A stretch of 64,000 nucleotides of DNA from Faeciplasma sp900553675 (GTDB lineage: Bacteria; Bacillota; Clostridia; Oscillospirales; Ruminococcaceae): the NCBI GenBank assembly GCA_958428235.1, contig CAUAFG010000003.1, positions 1 through 64,000 on the forward strand, read 5' to 3'. Numbering within the stretch: position 1 is the first letter of the stretch; each line of letters begins with the position of its first letter. A model generated the notes under the pieces. It was not told the DNA's origin, ran no database searches, and was given only the letters and a program-made list of their open reading frames with translations. Position numbers and translations under genes: made by a program. Positions 1 to 7,401 of the stretch are shown here, piece by piece.

Positions 1-2
1 GC

Positions 3-52
3 ACTTACCTATGTGCTGACATTTTCTACTTACCTATGTGCTGAAACTGGAC
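3..52. repeat. Two tandem copies of a 25 bp unit at the window edge
   Basis: A 17 bp word, ACTTACCTATGTGCTGA, occurs at 3-19 and again at 28-44, giving a 25 bp period. The array may continue to the left outside the window. Multiple short terminal repeats of this kind occur at the ends of some transposons such as the IS21 family, but no transposase is visible here, so that origin is only a guess. Confidence 0.6.
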
Positions 53-232
53 AAGCGTTTTCATCTGGCGATGAATCTAGCAGCGGCGAAGCCGCTCTTG
101 AAATTGTCAGCAAAGCCGACTCCTCATCTCTTCTCTCTTCACTCTTCTCTTCTCTTTTATCTTCTATTATATCTTCTTCCCCCAAGGCACTTGAATGAGC
201 GCTTCGGGGGATATCTTATTATTAACATATTC
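53..232. other. Non-coding stretch with a small hairpin and a pyrimidine-rich tract
   Basis: No supportable gene. A 6 bp hairpin (AGCGGC-GAA-GCCGCT) lies at 82-96 and about 60 bases from 120 to 182 are nearly all C and T. The same combination of CG-rich mini-hairpins beside a CT-rich tract recurs at 41278-41435, suggesting a dispersed intergenic repeat type. It lies downstream of the PTS permease gene and may include its transcript end, though no clean terminator with a T-run was found. Confidence 0.5.
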
Positions 233-1347
233 TCAGACATGAGATTCATCCGTGGGGACGGACGTGTCAAATTTTAATAGCATTGCAACCGCAAACGCCG
301 CCACGAACCCTATTCCGCAGGCGGCTGCGAACAGGGCAAAGCCATCCCCGAAATACACCGGAAACGAAGCCAGCGAGGGGAACGCAAAAGCCCGCGCCTT
401 CGCCCCCGAAAGCCCTACCAGAGCGCCTCCGAGCCCACCGCCAATGCATACCGCAATCATGGGCTTGCGCTTGGGCAGGTTAACGCCATACATCACCGGC
501 TCGGTGACCCCTAAAATCGCCGAGACTATGCCGGTTATGCAACCGAGCGGAACTTTTTCAGTGCCGCACCCTCGCCTTTAGTCTTGATCAAAACTGCGAG
601 ACCCGCCCCAGCCTGAGCAAAAATCGCGGGTCCGATAAGGGCTAAAATGGTGTCCTCACCGGCAAGGGCAATGTTGTTCATGGCAATCAGGATAAAGCTC
701 CAATGCACTCCCACAAGTACCATAAGCTGGATTGTCGCGCCCAGAACCAGTCCCGCCGCGACCGGCGAAAGGCTATGCACAAAGTTGTATCCGGCTGCAA
801 GACCGTCCGAAATCACCGCGCCCAACGGTCCGAAAGCGGCAAGAGTTGCAAGGCTTACTGTAAATATGGAAATTATAGGCACGGCAAATCCCTTGATAAC
901 TTCGGGCAGGTACTTATTCAGCAGCTTCTCGACCCCCGCAAGCAGCGCACAGGCGGCTATCGTGGGGATTACGGTCGAGGAATATGTGGTAGATTTTAGC
1001 GGGATTCCCAAAAAGCTCAGCGACGGATTTGCCGACATCAGCGCCACCAGCTTGGGGTAAAGCAGCACTCCGGCAATCACCATGGCGGTGTAGCGGTTCG
1101 CGCCAAAGTGCTTGGCACAGGAATCCGCAAGTATAATTGGAAGAAAATAGAACAGGCTGTCGCTCATGGCGTTGAGCACAGCATAGGTTTGGCTCTCCTG
1201 CGAAAGCGCGCCGGTGGTGGCAAGGATGAGCATAACGCCCTTAAGGATTCCCGCCGCCGAAAGCAGGTTAACAATCGGTATAAAGATGGCAGAAATGCCG
1301 TCTATCAGCCGGGTAAAGATTGATTTTTTCTCATTCTGTTTAGTCAT
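233..1347 (-). pseudogene. PTS beta-glucoside-type EIIC permease, frameshifted
   Basis: Membrane permease subunit (EIIC) of a phosphotransferase sugar importer, glucose/beta-glucoside family. The first part (about 270 residues from ATG 1347, MTKQNEKKSI) carries the N-terminal EIIC helices; the reading frame then ends at 535, while the conserved C-terminal part (VTEPVMYGVNLP and the following glycine-rich helix) continues in another frame to 233. Adding one A to the A5 run at 554-558 (minus strand) joins the two parts exactly, so a single-base deletion or a sequencing error is the cause. Even when repaired, the protein (about 371 residues) is EIIC only: the EIIB and EIIA domains found in BglF-type proteins are absent here and would have to come from elsewhere. 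Its ATG overlaps the stop of the upstream radical SAM gene (ATGA), so translation is probably coupled. Substrate is unknown; the arabinofuranosidase in the same operon suggests plant sugars. Confidence 0.8.
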
Positions 1348-2120
1348 ATACTCTCGCCCTTCGGTGGTTTGTAGCGCTCTAAGATATCTATAATGCCGCT
1401 TTGGTTGATGTTCCCGCCGAGCAGACTTCCGTCGGGAGAAACGCATACCGCGCGGATATCGCAGGGGTCTTCAACATAGGGGTTGTGGGGCAGATTTTCG
1501 GCGTTGAAATACTCCGCAAGGTACTTAAGCGCGTTGCCCTCCGGAAAGATCACGTTCCCTTCAGAAGGCTGTATGCCCAGCTGCGCAAAGTGCGCAAGAA
1601 TCTCCCGCGTTTGCAGGTTGTAGGGGTTGTCGTCCTGCTCGCTGACAAGCCACGCGGGCTGAGATTTTATCGGGATTCCCGCGGCTTTTGCAGCAAGCGC
1701 AAACTCTGCCACCGGCTCTATGGGGATATGCTCCTGATGGAATGCGTCCACCGACAAAAGCAGGGCGTTTACCCCACTTTTTGCAAGCCTTTCGGCGACA
1801 CTTTTTATAACTTTTGAGTCCTTTGAGAAGTACCCGTTTGTAATAATCTGCCTTTTCGGGATGCCCGCCTTAAGCGCCGCCGAGTGTATCTCGCAAACGT
1901 CGTCAGGCAGCAGCAGCGGCTCCCCGCCGAAGGTCATAATCGAGTCGATTTTAAAGCGAGAGCAAAGCTCGCGGACAGCTTTTGCAGCCGTCTTCCCGTC
2001 GATATGTCCGCCTGCCGAGATTGATGTATGCTCACCCTCGGAGCAGTGCTTGCATCTTCCGGTGCAGGCGTATGTCATCACAAATTCAATGCGATTCAGG
2101 TTTTCAAAACATGGATTCAT
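1344..2120 (-). CDS. Radical SAM protein
   Basis: A 258-residue radical S-adenosylmethionine enzyme. The 4Fe-4S/SAM site CTGRCKHC (C-x3-C-x2-C) sits near residue 20 and is followed by a typical GGEPLLLPDDV motif; the rest fits a partial TIM barrel. No SPASM-type Cys cluster is evident at the C-terminus, although two Cys (DPCDIRAVCVSPDG) resemble the start of one. I chose ATG 2120 because GGGTGAG lies directly upstream; a longer reading exists but has no ribosome site. The gene ends in an ATGA overlap with the PTS permease. The reaction is not predictable from sequence; proteins of this size are often annotated only as radical SAM. A stem-loop (2141-2172) precedes it, so expression may be reduced relative to the upstream genes. 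Confidence 0.85.
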   Translation of the reverse strand: MNPCFENLNRIEFVMTYACTGRCKHCSEGEHTSISAGGHIDGKTAAKAVRELCSRFKIDSIMTFGGEPLLLPDDVCEIHSAALKAGIPKRQIITNGYFSKDSKVIKSVAERLAKSGVNALLLSVDAFHQEHIPIEPVAEFALAAKAAGIPIKSQPAWLVSEQDDNPYNLQTREILAHFAQLGIQPSEGNVIFPEGNALKYLAEYFNAENLPHNPYVEDPCDIRAVCVSPDGSLLGGNINQSGIIDILERYKPPKGESI

Positions 2121-2140
2121 GCTCTCACCCTTCACAAAAC

Positions 2141-2172
2141 AGCGGACGACGCGCCACATGGTATCGTCCGCT
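2141..2172 (-). terminator. Intercistronic stem-loop, possible attenuator
   Basis: A perfect 9 bp stem (AGCGGACGA/TCGTCCGCT) lies between the DUF6171 and radical SAM genes. On the minus strand it is followed by GTTTTG, a weak T-run, so it may terminate part of the transcripts or mark a processing site. Confidence 0.5.
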
Positions 2173-2187
2173 ATTTACATTAATTTA

Positions 2188-2466
2188 CTAATTTTCTGCC
2201 ACCCAGTGCTTGTAAACGCTCGGGCAGTAGTTCTTTTTAGAAGCCGCCCTCAGCTCGACAAAGCACCCGCACTCGCGGCAGATTCCGTTTTCGAGACTTT
2301 CGCAGCTGCGGCAGATGTTTAACCTTTTCTGGTAGATTTCGTCAGGCGCTTTAACGTCCTCCGGCATAAGCTCTATCAGCTCGGAGACCTTTTTGTAAAG
2401 CCCGTCCACGTCGATTTCCGCAAGCAAACACCGCTTGCAGACCGGCTTGCCATCTATCGTCAGCAT
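2188..2466 (-). CDS. Small Cys-rich protein, DUF6171 family
   Basis: 92 residues with four Cys pairs or near pairs: CKRCLL (10-13), CRSC, CRECGC and a late Cys in KKNYCPS. The pattern KRLNICRSCESL...GICRECGCFVELRA...KKNYCP matches what I recall of the DUF6171 family in Clostridia, and the spacing suggests one or two structural zinc sites. Function is unknown; it is cytoplasmic by composition. It starts 15 bp after the arabinofuranosidase stop, with only a weak ribosome site, so it depends on the same transcript. Confidence 0.75.
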   Translation of the reverse strand: MLTIDGKPVCKRCLLAEIDVDGLYKKVSELIELMPEDVKAPDEIYQKRLNICRSCESLENGICRECGCFVELRAASKKNYCPSVYKHWVAEN

Positions 2467-2481
2467 GTGTGCTGCCGTGCG

Positions 2482-3951
2482 TCAGCAAAGCTCAATCGCC
2501 ACAACCGAGCATTTTGGCAGCTTAAAGCTGAGCTTTTCGCCGTCGAGCTTAACGCAGTCGCAGGTCTTAGGTGCAACGGCGTTGGGCTCTTCAAAGGTGT
2601 TGCACTTGTTGTATTCGGCGGTGAGAACCCTCGTGGTCGCGCTCTTAAAGCCGGTTCTGGGCATAGCGCAGTCAATCTCAAAGTCTTCATCAAGCGAAGC
2701 GTTTGAGATGGTTATGTGCATTCTGCCCTCGTCGTCGACCGACACCGACTGCGAAACCGCAGGCAGATACTCGCCCTCAACAAGCTGCTTGTTTTCGATA
2801 TTCGAGTAGACCAGAGTTGCCTCCATGTGCTCCTTAAACATGTCGAACACGTGATATGTGGGTGTGAGCACCATCTTTTCGCCCTCGGTGAGAACGATTG
2901 CCTGCAAAACGTTTACTATCTGGGCGATATTTGCCATCTTTACTCTGTCGGAGTTGAGGTTGAACAGGTTAAGATTGATTGAAGCTAAGATAGCGTCTCT
3001 CATGGAGTTCTGCTGATAAAGGAAGCCAGGGTTGGTGCCCTCCATAACGTCTGTCCAGATTCCCCACTCGTCAACGCACAAGCCTATGCGCTTTTCGTCG
3101 TCGTACCGCTGCATAACGCCCTTCTGGTCGCGCAGAATTCTCTCCATATACCACGTTCTGGAAAGGGTGTCGTAGTATTCCTTCTTGTCGAAATCGACCG
3201 ATGAGCCCTTGTGCTGCCAGTTGCCTGTTGGGATGGTGTAGTGGTGGAGCGACAAGCCCTGCATCATGCCAGGGTTGCACTTGCGCATCATGGTGTCTGT
3301 CCAGTCGGAGTCGTTCGAGCTGGGACCGCAGGCTATCTTTTGCGAGCCCCAGCCTATAAACTGCTGGAACTGTCTGTAAAGGTCGGAATAGTATTCCTTT
3401 GACATGCAGCCGCCGCAGCCCCAGTTTTCGTTGCCAATGCCGATAAACTTTACCTTCCAGGGCTCCTGTCTGCCGTTGCGCTTGCGCAGCTCGGTCATGG
3501 GAGAGTCGTTTGAGGAGGTCATATACTCAACCCAGTCATGAGCCTCCTGCACCGTTCCCGAGCCGACGTTTACCGAAACGTAAGCCTCGCAGCCAACCTG
3601 CTCGCAGAAGTCTAAAAACTCGTGAGTGCCAAAGCTGTTATCCTCGGTGACTCCGCCCCAGTTGGTGTTTACAATCTTTTTGCGTGATTCTTTGGGACCA
3701 ATACCGTCCATCCAGTGATATGTATCCGCAAAGCAGCCGCCTGGCCAGCGGACAACCGGCACCTTGATAGCCTTAAAAGCCTCCACAACGTCGGTTCTGA
3801 TACCTCTGACATTGGGGATGGGGCTGTCCTCGCCGACATATATGCCGCCGTATATACATCTGCCCAGGTGTTCGGAGAAATGACCGTAAATTTCCTTATT
3901 TATCTTGCTTATGCGGTTTGAACTGTCGATAGTCATCTTTAAAACTGACAT
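2482..3951 (-). CDS. abfA: GH51 alpha-N-arabinofuranosidase
   Basis: 489-residue glycoside hydrolase that releases arabinose from arabinan or arabinoxylan side chains. The GH51 acid/base glutamate is in GIGNENWGCGG (Glu175) and the nucleophile in CVDEWGIW (Glu295); RWPGGCFADTYHW (68-80) is another family signature. No signal peptide, so it acts in the cytoplasm on imported oligosaccharides. GGAGG lies 6 bases before the ATG. A consensus promoter (4007-4035) and a palindrome in the leader (3981-3997) precede it, and DUF6171, radical SAM and PTS genes follow on the same strand. Length and motifs are normal for the family. Confidence 0.95.
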   Translation of the reverse strand: MSVLKMTIDSSNRISKINKEIYGHFSEHLGRCIYGGIYVGEDSPIPNVRGIRTDVVEAFKAIKVPVVRWPGGCFADTYHWMDGIGPKESRKKIVNTNWGGVTEDNSFGTHEFLDFCEQVGCEAYVSVNVGSGTVQEAHDWVEYMTSSNDSPMTELRKRNGRQEPWKVKFIGIGNENWGCGGCMSKEYYSDLYRQFQQFIGWGSQKIACGPSSNDSDWTDTMMRKCNPGMMQGLSLHHYTIPTGNWQHKGSSVDFDKKEYYDTLSRTWYMERILRDQKGVMQRYDDEKRIGLCVDEWGIWTDVMEGTNPGFLYQQNSMRDAILASINLNLFNLNSDRVKMANIAQIVNVLQAIVLTEGEKMVLTPTYHVFDMFKEHMEATLVYSNIENKQLVEGEYLPAVSQSVSVDDEGRMHITISNASLDEDFEIDCAMPRTGFKSATTRVLTAEYNKCNTFEEPNAVAPKTCDCVKLDGEKLSFKLPKCSVVAIELC

Positions 3952-3980
3952 AACTTACCTCCGTAGTTAAATTATTTATG

Positions 3981-3997
3981 GGACAAAGCTTTTGTCC
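3981..3997 (-). promoter_or_regulatory. Palindrome in the abfA leader, candidate operator
   Basis: GGACAAAGCTTTTGTCC is a near-perfect 17 bp inverted repeat located about where transcription should start, between the -10 box and the gene. This position is typical of repressor operators; which regulator binds is unknown. Confidence 0.5.
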
Positions 3998-4006
3998 ATC
4001 ATGTTA

Positions 4007-4035
4007 ATTGTACCTTTAAATTAGTAAGCTGTCAA
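4007..4035 (-). promoter_or_regulatory. Sigma-A promoter of the abfA operon
   Basis: Read on the minus strand: TTGACA (4030-4035), 17 bp, TACAAT (4007-4012). Confidence 0.8.
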
Positions 4036-4331
4036 CAGGTTTTGAAAAGATTTTGTTAACATATTCTACTGAGTTCTTTAACTTTTATAGGATAAAATCA
4101 GCAGGAAACATCAACAACTTTTCTATATACAGCGCGCTATCCATGCATATAGTCAACTTCGATTCCATTGGGCAATGAGGATTTGTCAATTTTGACTGCC
4201 CACGAGGGTACTTCCAGCGTAAGCTTTAGGTGGGTCGAAAACTTGCTGACTCTGCGGAATTGGCGTGCAAGGACGCTTCGCTCCTTCGGGTGAGCCGTTT
4301 GTGGTCTGTCCGGCTGACTGCGGGGATGTGG
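4036..4331. other. Non-coding region upstream of abfA
   Basis: No gene seen. The right part (about 4266-4331) contains a diverged first copy of a ~66 bp unit (GTGAGCCGTTTG...) that is repeated immediately after, at the start of the inverted repeat element at 4332. Confidence 0.5.
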
Positions 4332-4877
4332 GAGGACACTTCGCTACACAGGGTGAGCCGTTTGATATCTGTCCCACTGCCTGCAGGAGTAAGGGGGATG
4401 ACCCTAAGGGCGGGCGGGGGTAGAGCAAAATCCGAACAAAAGTGCGGACTTCCCCCGTCCGCAGTTAGTGCGCAGCACTTACTGCTTCTCACGGTTCTCC
4501 AAACAAAGGTTGTGCGTTTCCGTCCATATATTGCAAGCAAAGGTATAGATTAATACCACTAAGTATCCTGTTTGACGAAGTTATGCCAACGACGGAGGAA
4601 AGGCGGCTGACGGCAAAACAATAGTACGGAAATAACAAGGTTCGAGCCGTCAGCTTTTTCCTTCACCCCTCTACCCCTTTTCCGCACTTTTCACTGCCTG
4701 CAAGCGTCGCTATTCGCTGGCTTATTATTACTGACGTTCCTCGGCGGCAGTTTTGTTCGCCCGGACCTTGGTTTTTTGTCTTCTATTGCTTTGATAATCG
4801 TACCTCAGTTCCTTGAAGAGATACTTTGTGATTGGCTTTACTTTTGTCCTTTTTTTGGCTGGATAGCGAGTGCGGGG
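4332..4877 (+). repeat. Long intergenic repeat, copy A (inverted partner at 7402-7806)
   Basis: This segment matches the reverse complement of 7402-7806 over almost its whole length. The best block, AGAGCAAAATCCGAACAAAA and the following ~60 bases (4423-4500), is nearly identical in both copies. Copy A contains about 155 bp (roughly 4500-4655) that copy B lacks; the insert carries a 9 bp inverted repeat, GCTGACGGC/GCCGTCAGC. No convincing reading frame spans both copies, so the element looks noncoding (a structural RNA, a miniature mobile element or a remnant). Confidence 0.8.
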
Positions 4878-4958
4878 CGTTTTTTGACGAATATTGCATA
4901 AAAAAATCACCACTTCCCTACAGAAAAAATTCCTTAGGCTAAAGTGATGATTAAAGTA

Positions 4959-4986
4959 ACAAAAAAGCACGCCCGAAAGCGTGCAT
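4959..4986 (-). terminator. Rho-independent terminator of the small peptide gene
   Basis: Minus strand: stem GCACGC, loop TTTCGG, GCGTGC, then TTTTTT. It lies 27 bases after the stop of the 21-residue reading frame and closes that short transcript. Confidence 0.8.
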
Positions 4987-5012
4987 AATCGCGATTTGTG
5001 ATAAATCAGAAA

Positions 5013-5078
5013 CTACAGGCGGAAGCCGCACATAGCTATAGCAGTGGCTTTACAAGCAAAAATCATATTCACTTTCAT
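5013..5078 (-). CDS. 21-residue peptide, unknown function
   Basis: A very short reading frame with a full set of expression signals: consensus promoter at 5118-5146, ribosome site AAAGGAG ten bases before ATG 5078, stop TAG at 5013 and a strong terminator just after. The peptide begins MKVNMIFACK, has Cys at 9 and 17, is hydrophobic in the middle and ends CGFRL. It has no classical secretion leader; the Cys pair could form a disulfide or a thioether-type ring. It is transcribed separately from, but in the same direction as, the ABC exporter and TetR genes just upstream (5200-7272). Possibilities are a signalling or antimicrobial peptide, a small membrane toxin, or a leader peptide; I do not recognise the family. 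Confidence that it is translated is moderate to good because all signals agree. Confidence 0.65.
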   Translation of the reverse strand: MKVNMIFACKATAIAMCGFRL

Positions 5079-5088
5079 ACGGATCCGC

Positions 5089-5095
5089 TCCTTTC
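5089..5095 (-). promoter_or_regulatory. Strong ribosome binding site of the 21-residue peptide
   Basis: AAAGGAG on the minus strand, ten bases before ATG 5078. It is the main reason for calling this short frame a gene. Confidence 0.75.
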
Positions 5096-5117
5096 GCAGC
5101 TGATTTAAGGTGACAAC

Positions 5118-5146
5118 AGTATATCACAGTTTTTGGATATTGTCAA
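5118..5146 (-). promoter_or_regulatory. Sigma-A promoter of the 21-residue peptide gene
   Basis: Minus strand: TTGACA (5141-5146), 17 bp spacer, TATACT (5118-5123). Confidence 0.8.
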
Positions 5147-5154
5147 GTGCAAAA

Positions 5155-5191
5155 CGGAAAAATTCTTTTTCCGAACGGAAAATTTTTCCGC
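5155..5191 (-). terminator. AT-rich double hairpin after the ABC exporter operon
   Basis: Two adjacent inverted repeats (GGAAAAATTCTTTTTCC and CGGAAAATTTTTCCG) sit between the permease stop and the peptide promoter, followed on the minus strand by a T-rich stretch. Likely end of the exporter transcript. Confidence 0.55.
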
Positions 5192-5199
5192 GATTCCCA

Positions 5200-5934
5200 T
5201 CAGTCCCTTTTCATCTGCCGCAAAAACAGCAGGACTGCCACTGCAAGAGTCACGAGCATATATCCCGCAACCCACGGTAGGTGCGGTGCGGCAGACTGCC
5301 AGTCCCCCGCAAACACCGCTCTTTCCAGCTCGACGGCGTGGATAAACGGCAGCAGGTTTGCAAAGCTCTTAAAGCCCTTGCCCACCATCTCCACATCAAA
5401 CCATATGCCCGAAAGCCACGCGGAAAGGTTAGTAAGCAGCGCTCCGCAGATTCCGCCCACCTGCTTTGTGCTCATAACGCTTCCGCACAAAAGCCCCAGC
5501 GCGATAAAAAACAGCGCACAGGGAATCAGCATAAGCACGGCTAAAACCGTGTTCAGCCCCAGCTTAAGCCCTAAAATCGCCGCAAAGGCATAGCATATAA
5601 CCGCCTGAGCCAGCGCAATGGGAAGTATTGGCAGAACATACCCAAAGATAAAGTCGGCAGCGGTAAGGGGCGTGGTGTAAAGCCGCTGCAAAAGCGAGCT
5701 TTCCCTGTCCTTGGAGATGAGGTTCGCCGAAAACAGCGTCATAAAGGACAGCCCGAAGACGGTCACGCCGGGGGTAAGGCTTTCAAGCTCGAACATGCTC
5801 ACGGGGATGTTCGCCTGAATCGCCGTAAGCAGGGCAAGCAGGATTATCGGAAAGCCCAGCCCGAAGCCGAGGGTTAATGGGTCGCGCAGGATTTCCTTTA
5901 GGGTGCGCCCCGCAAAGGTAAGCATTCTTTTCAT
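5200..5934 (-). CDS. ABC-2 type exporter permease
   Basis: 244-residue membrane protein with about six hydrophobic helices, ABC-2 family (drug, peptide or polysaccharide export). Features include the cytoplasmic loop SKDRESSLLQRLYTTPL near residue 75, typical of ABC-2 permeases of the daunorubicin/NodJ type. I start it at ATG 5934 (MKRMLTFAG) because AAAGGAG, located inside the end of the ATPase gene, serves it; a GTG reading seven codons longer overlaps that site. It pairs with the ATPase gene directly upstream. The substrate is unknown; the peptide gene just downstream makes peptide export a testable idea. Confidence 0.85.
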   Translation of the reverse strand: MKRMLTFAGRTLKEILRDPLTLGFGLGFPIILLALLTAIQANIPVSMFELESLTPGVTVFGLSFMTLFSANLISKDRESSLLQRLYTTPLTAADFIFGYVLPILPIALAQAVICYAFAAILGLKLGLNTVLAVLMLIPCALFFIALGLLCGSVMSTKQVGGICGALLTNLSAWLSGIWFDVEMVGKGFKSFANLLPFIHAVELERAVFAGDWQSAAPHLPWVAGYMLVTLAVAVLLFLRQMKRD

Positions 5935-5941
5935 AATTCCG

Positions 5942-6697
5942 TCAGCTCCTTTCACCGTCGACGTCGCTTGTCTTGACGAACTTTATAAACGCTTCTTCAA
6001 AGCTGTCTGTTCCCGCGTGGGACTTGATTTCCTCCGCCGTGCCGGTAAGCAATAGCCTTCCGCCGCGCATGATTCCCACCCTGTCCGAAAGCGCTTCCGC
6101 CTCCTCCATGTAGTGGGTGGTCAAGATTACGGTTGTGCTCGCTTTCAGCGCACGGATAACGTCCCAAAGCTCGCTTCTGGCGATAACATCCAAGCCGAGG
6201 GTGGGTTCGTCTAAAAACAGTATCTTCGGCTCGCCGATAATAGCCATTGCAATGCTCAGCCGCCGCTGCCATCCGCCCGAAAGCTTGCCAGCGCGCTTGC
6301 TCATCACATCACGCAGCCCGAACTGCTCGCACAGCATGCCGACCTTTTCGGCGGTTTTTTGCTTTGAAAAGCCGTGGACTCCGCACATCAGCTCTAAATT
6401 CTCCCTTGTGCTGAGGTTTGGCGCGACTGCCGTCTCCTGCGGGGAAACGCCTATCAGCGGCTTAACCTCCCCTGAAGCGGAAACAATGCTTTTCCCGCAG
6501 ACAAAAGCTTCCCCCGAGGTGGGCTTTACAAGGCAGGAGAGCATTTTAATGGTGGTGGTTTTGCCCGCGCCGTTCACGCCAAGCAGAGCAAAAAGCTCGC
6601 CTTGGTGAATGTTAAGGCTCAGATTGTCCACGGCGGTGACATCCTTGTATTTTTTGGTAAGATTTCTTATTTCTATAGCAATGCTATCCATAATCAT
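5942..6697 (-). CDS. ABC exporter ATPase (CcmA/DrrA-like)
   Basis: 251 residues. Walker A GVNGAGKTT near residue 40, signature LSGGW near 139, Walker B ILFLDEPTLGLD near 160, and the switch histidine in TTHYMEEAE. It energises the ABC-2 permease encoded next. Its ATG overlaps the tetR-type stop (ATGA), so all three genes form one operon: TetR regulator, ATPase, permease. Family members export drugs, lantibiotics or other hydrophobic compounds. Confidence 0.9.
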   Translation of the reverse strand: MIMDSIAIEIRNLTKKYKDVTAVDNLSLNIHQGELFALLGVNGAGKTTTIKMLSCLVKPTSGEAFVCGKSIVSASGEVKPLIGVSPQETAVAPNLSTRENLELMCGVHGFSKQKTAEKVGMLCEQFGLRDVMSKRAGKLSGGWQRRLSIAMAIIGEPKILFLDEPTLGLDVIARSELWDVIRALKASTTVILTTHYMEEAEALSDRVGIMRGGRLLLTGTAEEIKSHAGTDSFEEAFIKFVKTSDVDGERS

Positions 6698-7272
6698 TCG
6701 CTCCCTTTCTCACGGTTCAGCTTGGCGTATCTCTCTTTAAGACCCATGTAGGCATCGGTCAGCATGCGGCTGACTGTTTCAACCTCCCAGTTTAAGTACC
6801 CCGTTGCTATCATCGTGGCTATTCCGTGGACGTACACCCACATTTCAAGATGGAACATGCGCGCGTCGTCCACATCTATGCCCACGTTATGCGATACCAT
6901 ACCCGCAAAGCGGTTAAGCTCGTCAAGCTTCTGCGGCTCGTCGGGCGGGCTTATCTCCATAAATAAAATTTTGAACAGCTTGGGATGGCTCCGCGCAAAG
7001 CGTATGTAAGCCATTCCCGAAGCCTTGTAAACGGGGTATTCCCCGCTTTCGCAAAGCCTTGTCTGCTCGTTGAGATATTTCTGATACGCCGCCGCAACGA
7101 CCTCGTTTTGCAGCTTAGCCATGCTCTCAAAGCTTGAGAATATCACCTTTGAGGACGCTTCCAAGCGGCTTGCAACCGCCCTTGCAGTGACAGCCTCAAG
7201 TCCGCCCTCCTCGGCGATATCAAGCGCGCAGGATATTATTTCGTTTCGTGTAAATCTGTTTTTAGGCGGCAT
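6694..7272 (-). CDS. TetR family regulator of the ABC exporter
   Basis: 192 residues; N-terminal helix-turn-helix (FTRNEIISCALDIAEEGG...AVTARAVASRLEASS, residues 7-43) followed by an all-helical ligand domain. First gene of the exporter operon, so it probably represses its own promoter and responds to an exported compound. GAAAGGAG lies before the ATG; a 10 bp perfect palindrome GTTGCGCAAC (7313-7322) in the leader is a candidate operator. Confidence 0.85.
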   Translation of the reverse strand: MPPKNRFTRNEIISCALDIAEEGGLEAVTARAVASRLEASSKVIFSSFESMAKLQNEVVAAAYQKYLNEQTRLCESGEYPVYKASGMAYIRFARSHPKLFKILFMEISPPDEPQKLDELNRFAGMVSHNVGIDVDDARMFHLEMWVYVHGIATMIATGYLNWEVETVSRMLTDAYMGLKERYAKLNREKGSE

Positions 7273-7312
7273 GACTGCTCCTTTCGTGATTGTCAGGCGT
7301 TCGGAATCATCT

Positions 7313-7338
7313 GTTGCGCAACGTTTGTTTCCATTATA
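7313..7338 (-). promoter_or_regulatory. -10 box and candidate TetR operator
   Basis: Minus strand promoter: TTGACA at 7355-7360, 16 bp, TATAAT at 7333-7338. The perfect palindrome GTTGCGCAAC at 7313-7322 lies just after the expected transcription start. Confidence 0.6.
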
Positions 7339-7401
7339 TCATGTATTTAAGATTTGTCAAGCCGTCAGCACAAAATTCATACTGGTATTCATAAAAAAGC
7401 C

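Noticed and set aside
120..182. Ser/Leu-rich peptide encoded by the CT-rich tract
   Set aside because: Composition is explained by the pyrimidine tract; no ribosome site.
185..216. Terminator of the PTS gene (CCCCC/GGGGG arms)
   Set aside because: Only five paired bases around a long loop, and no T-run follows on the minus strand.
554..558. Programmed -1 frameshift in the PTS gene
   Set aside because: The run is only GAAAAAG, not a standard X-XXY-YYZ slippery site, and no downstream stem-loop or pseudoknot is evident; an indel is simpler.
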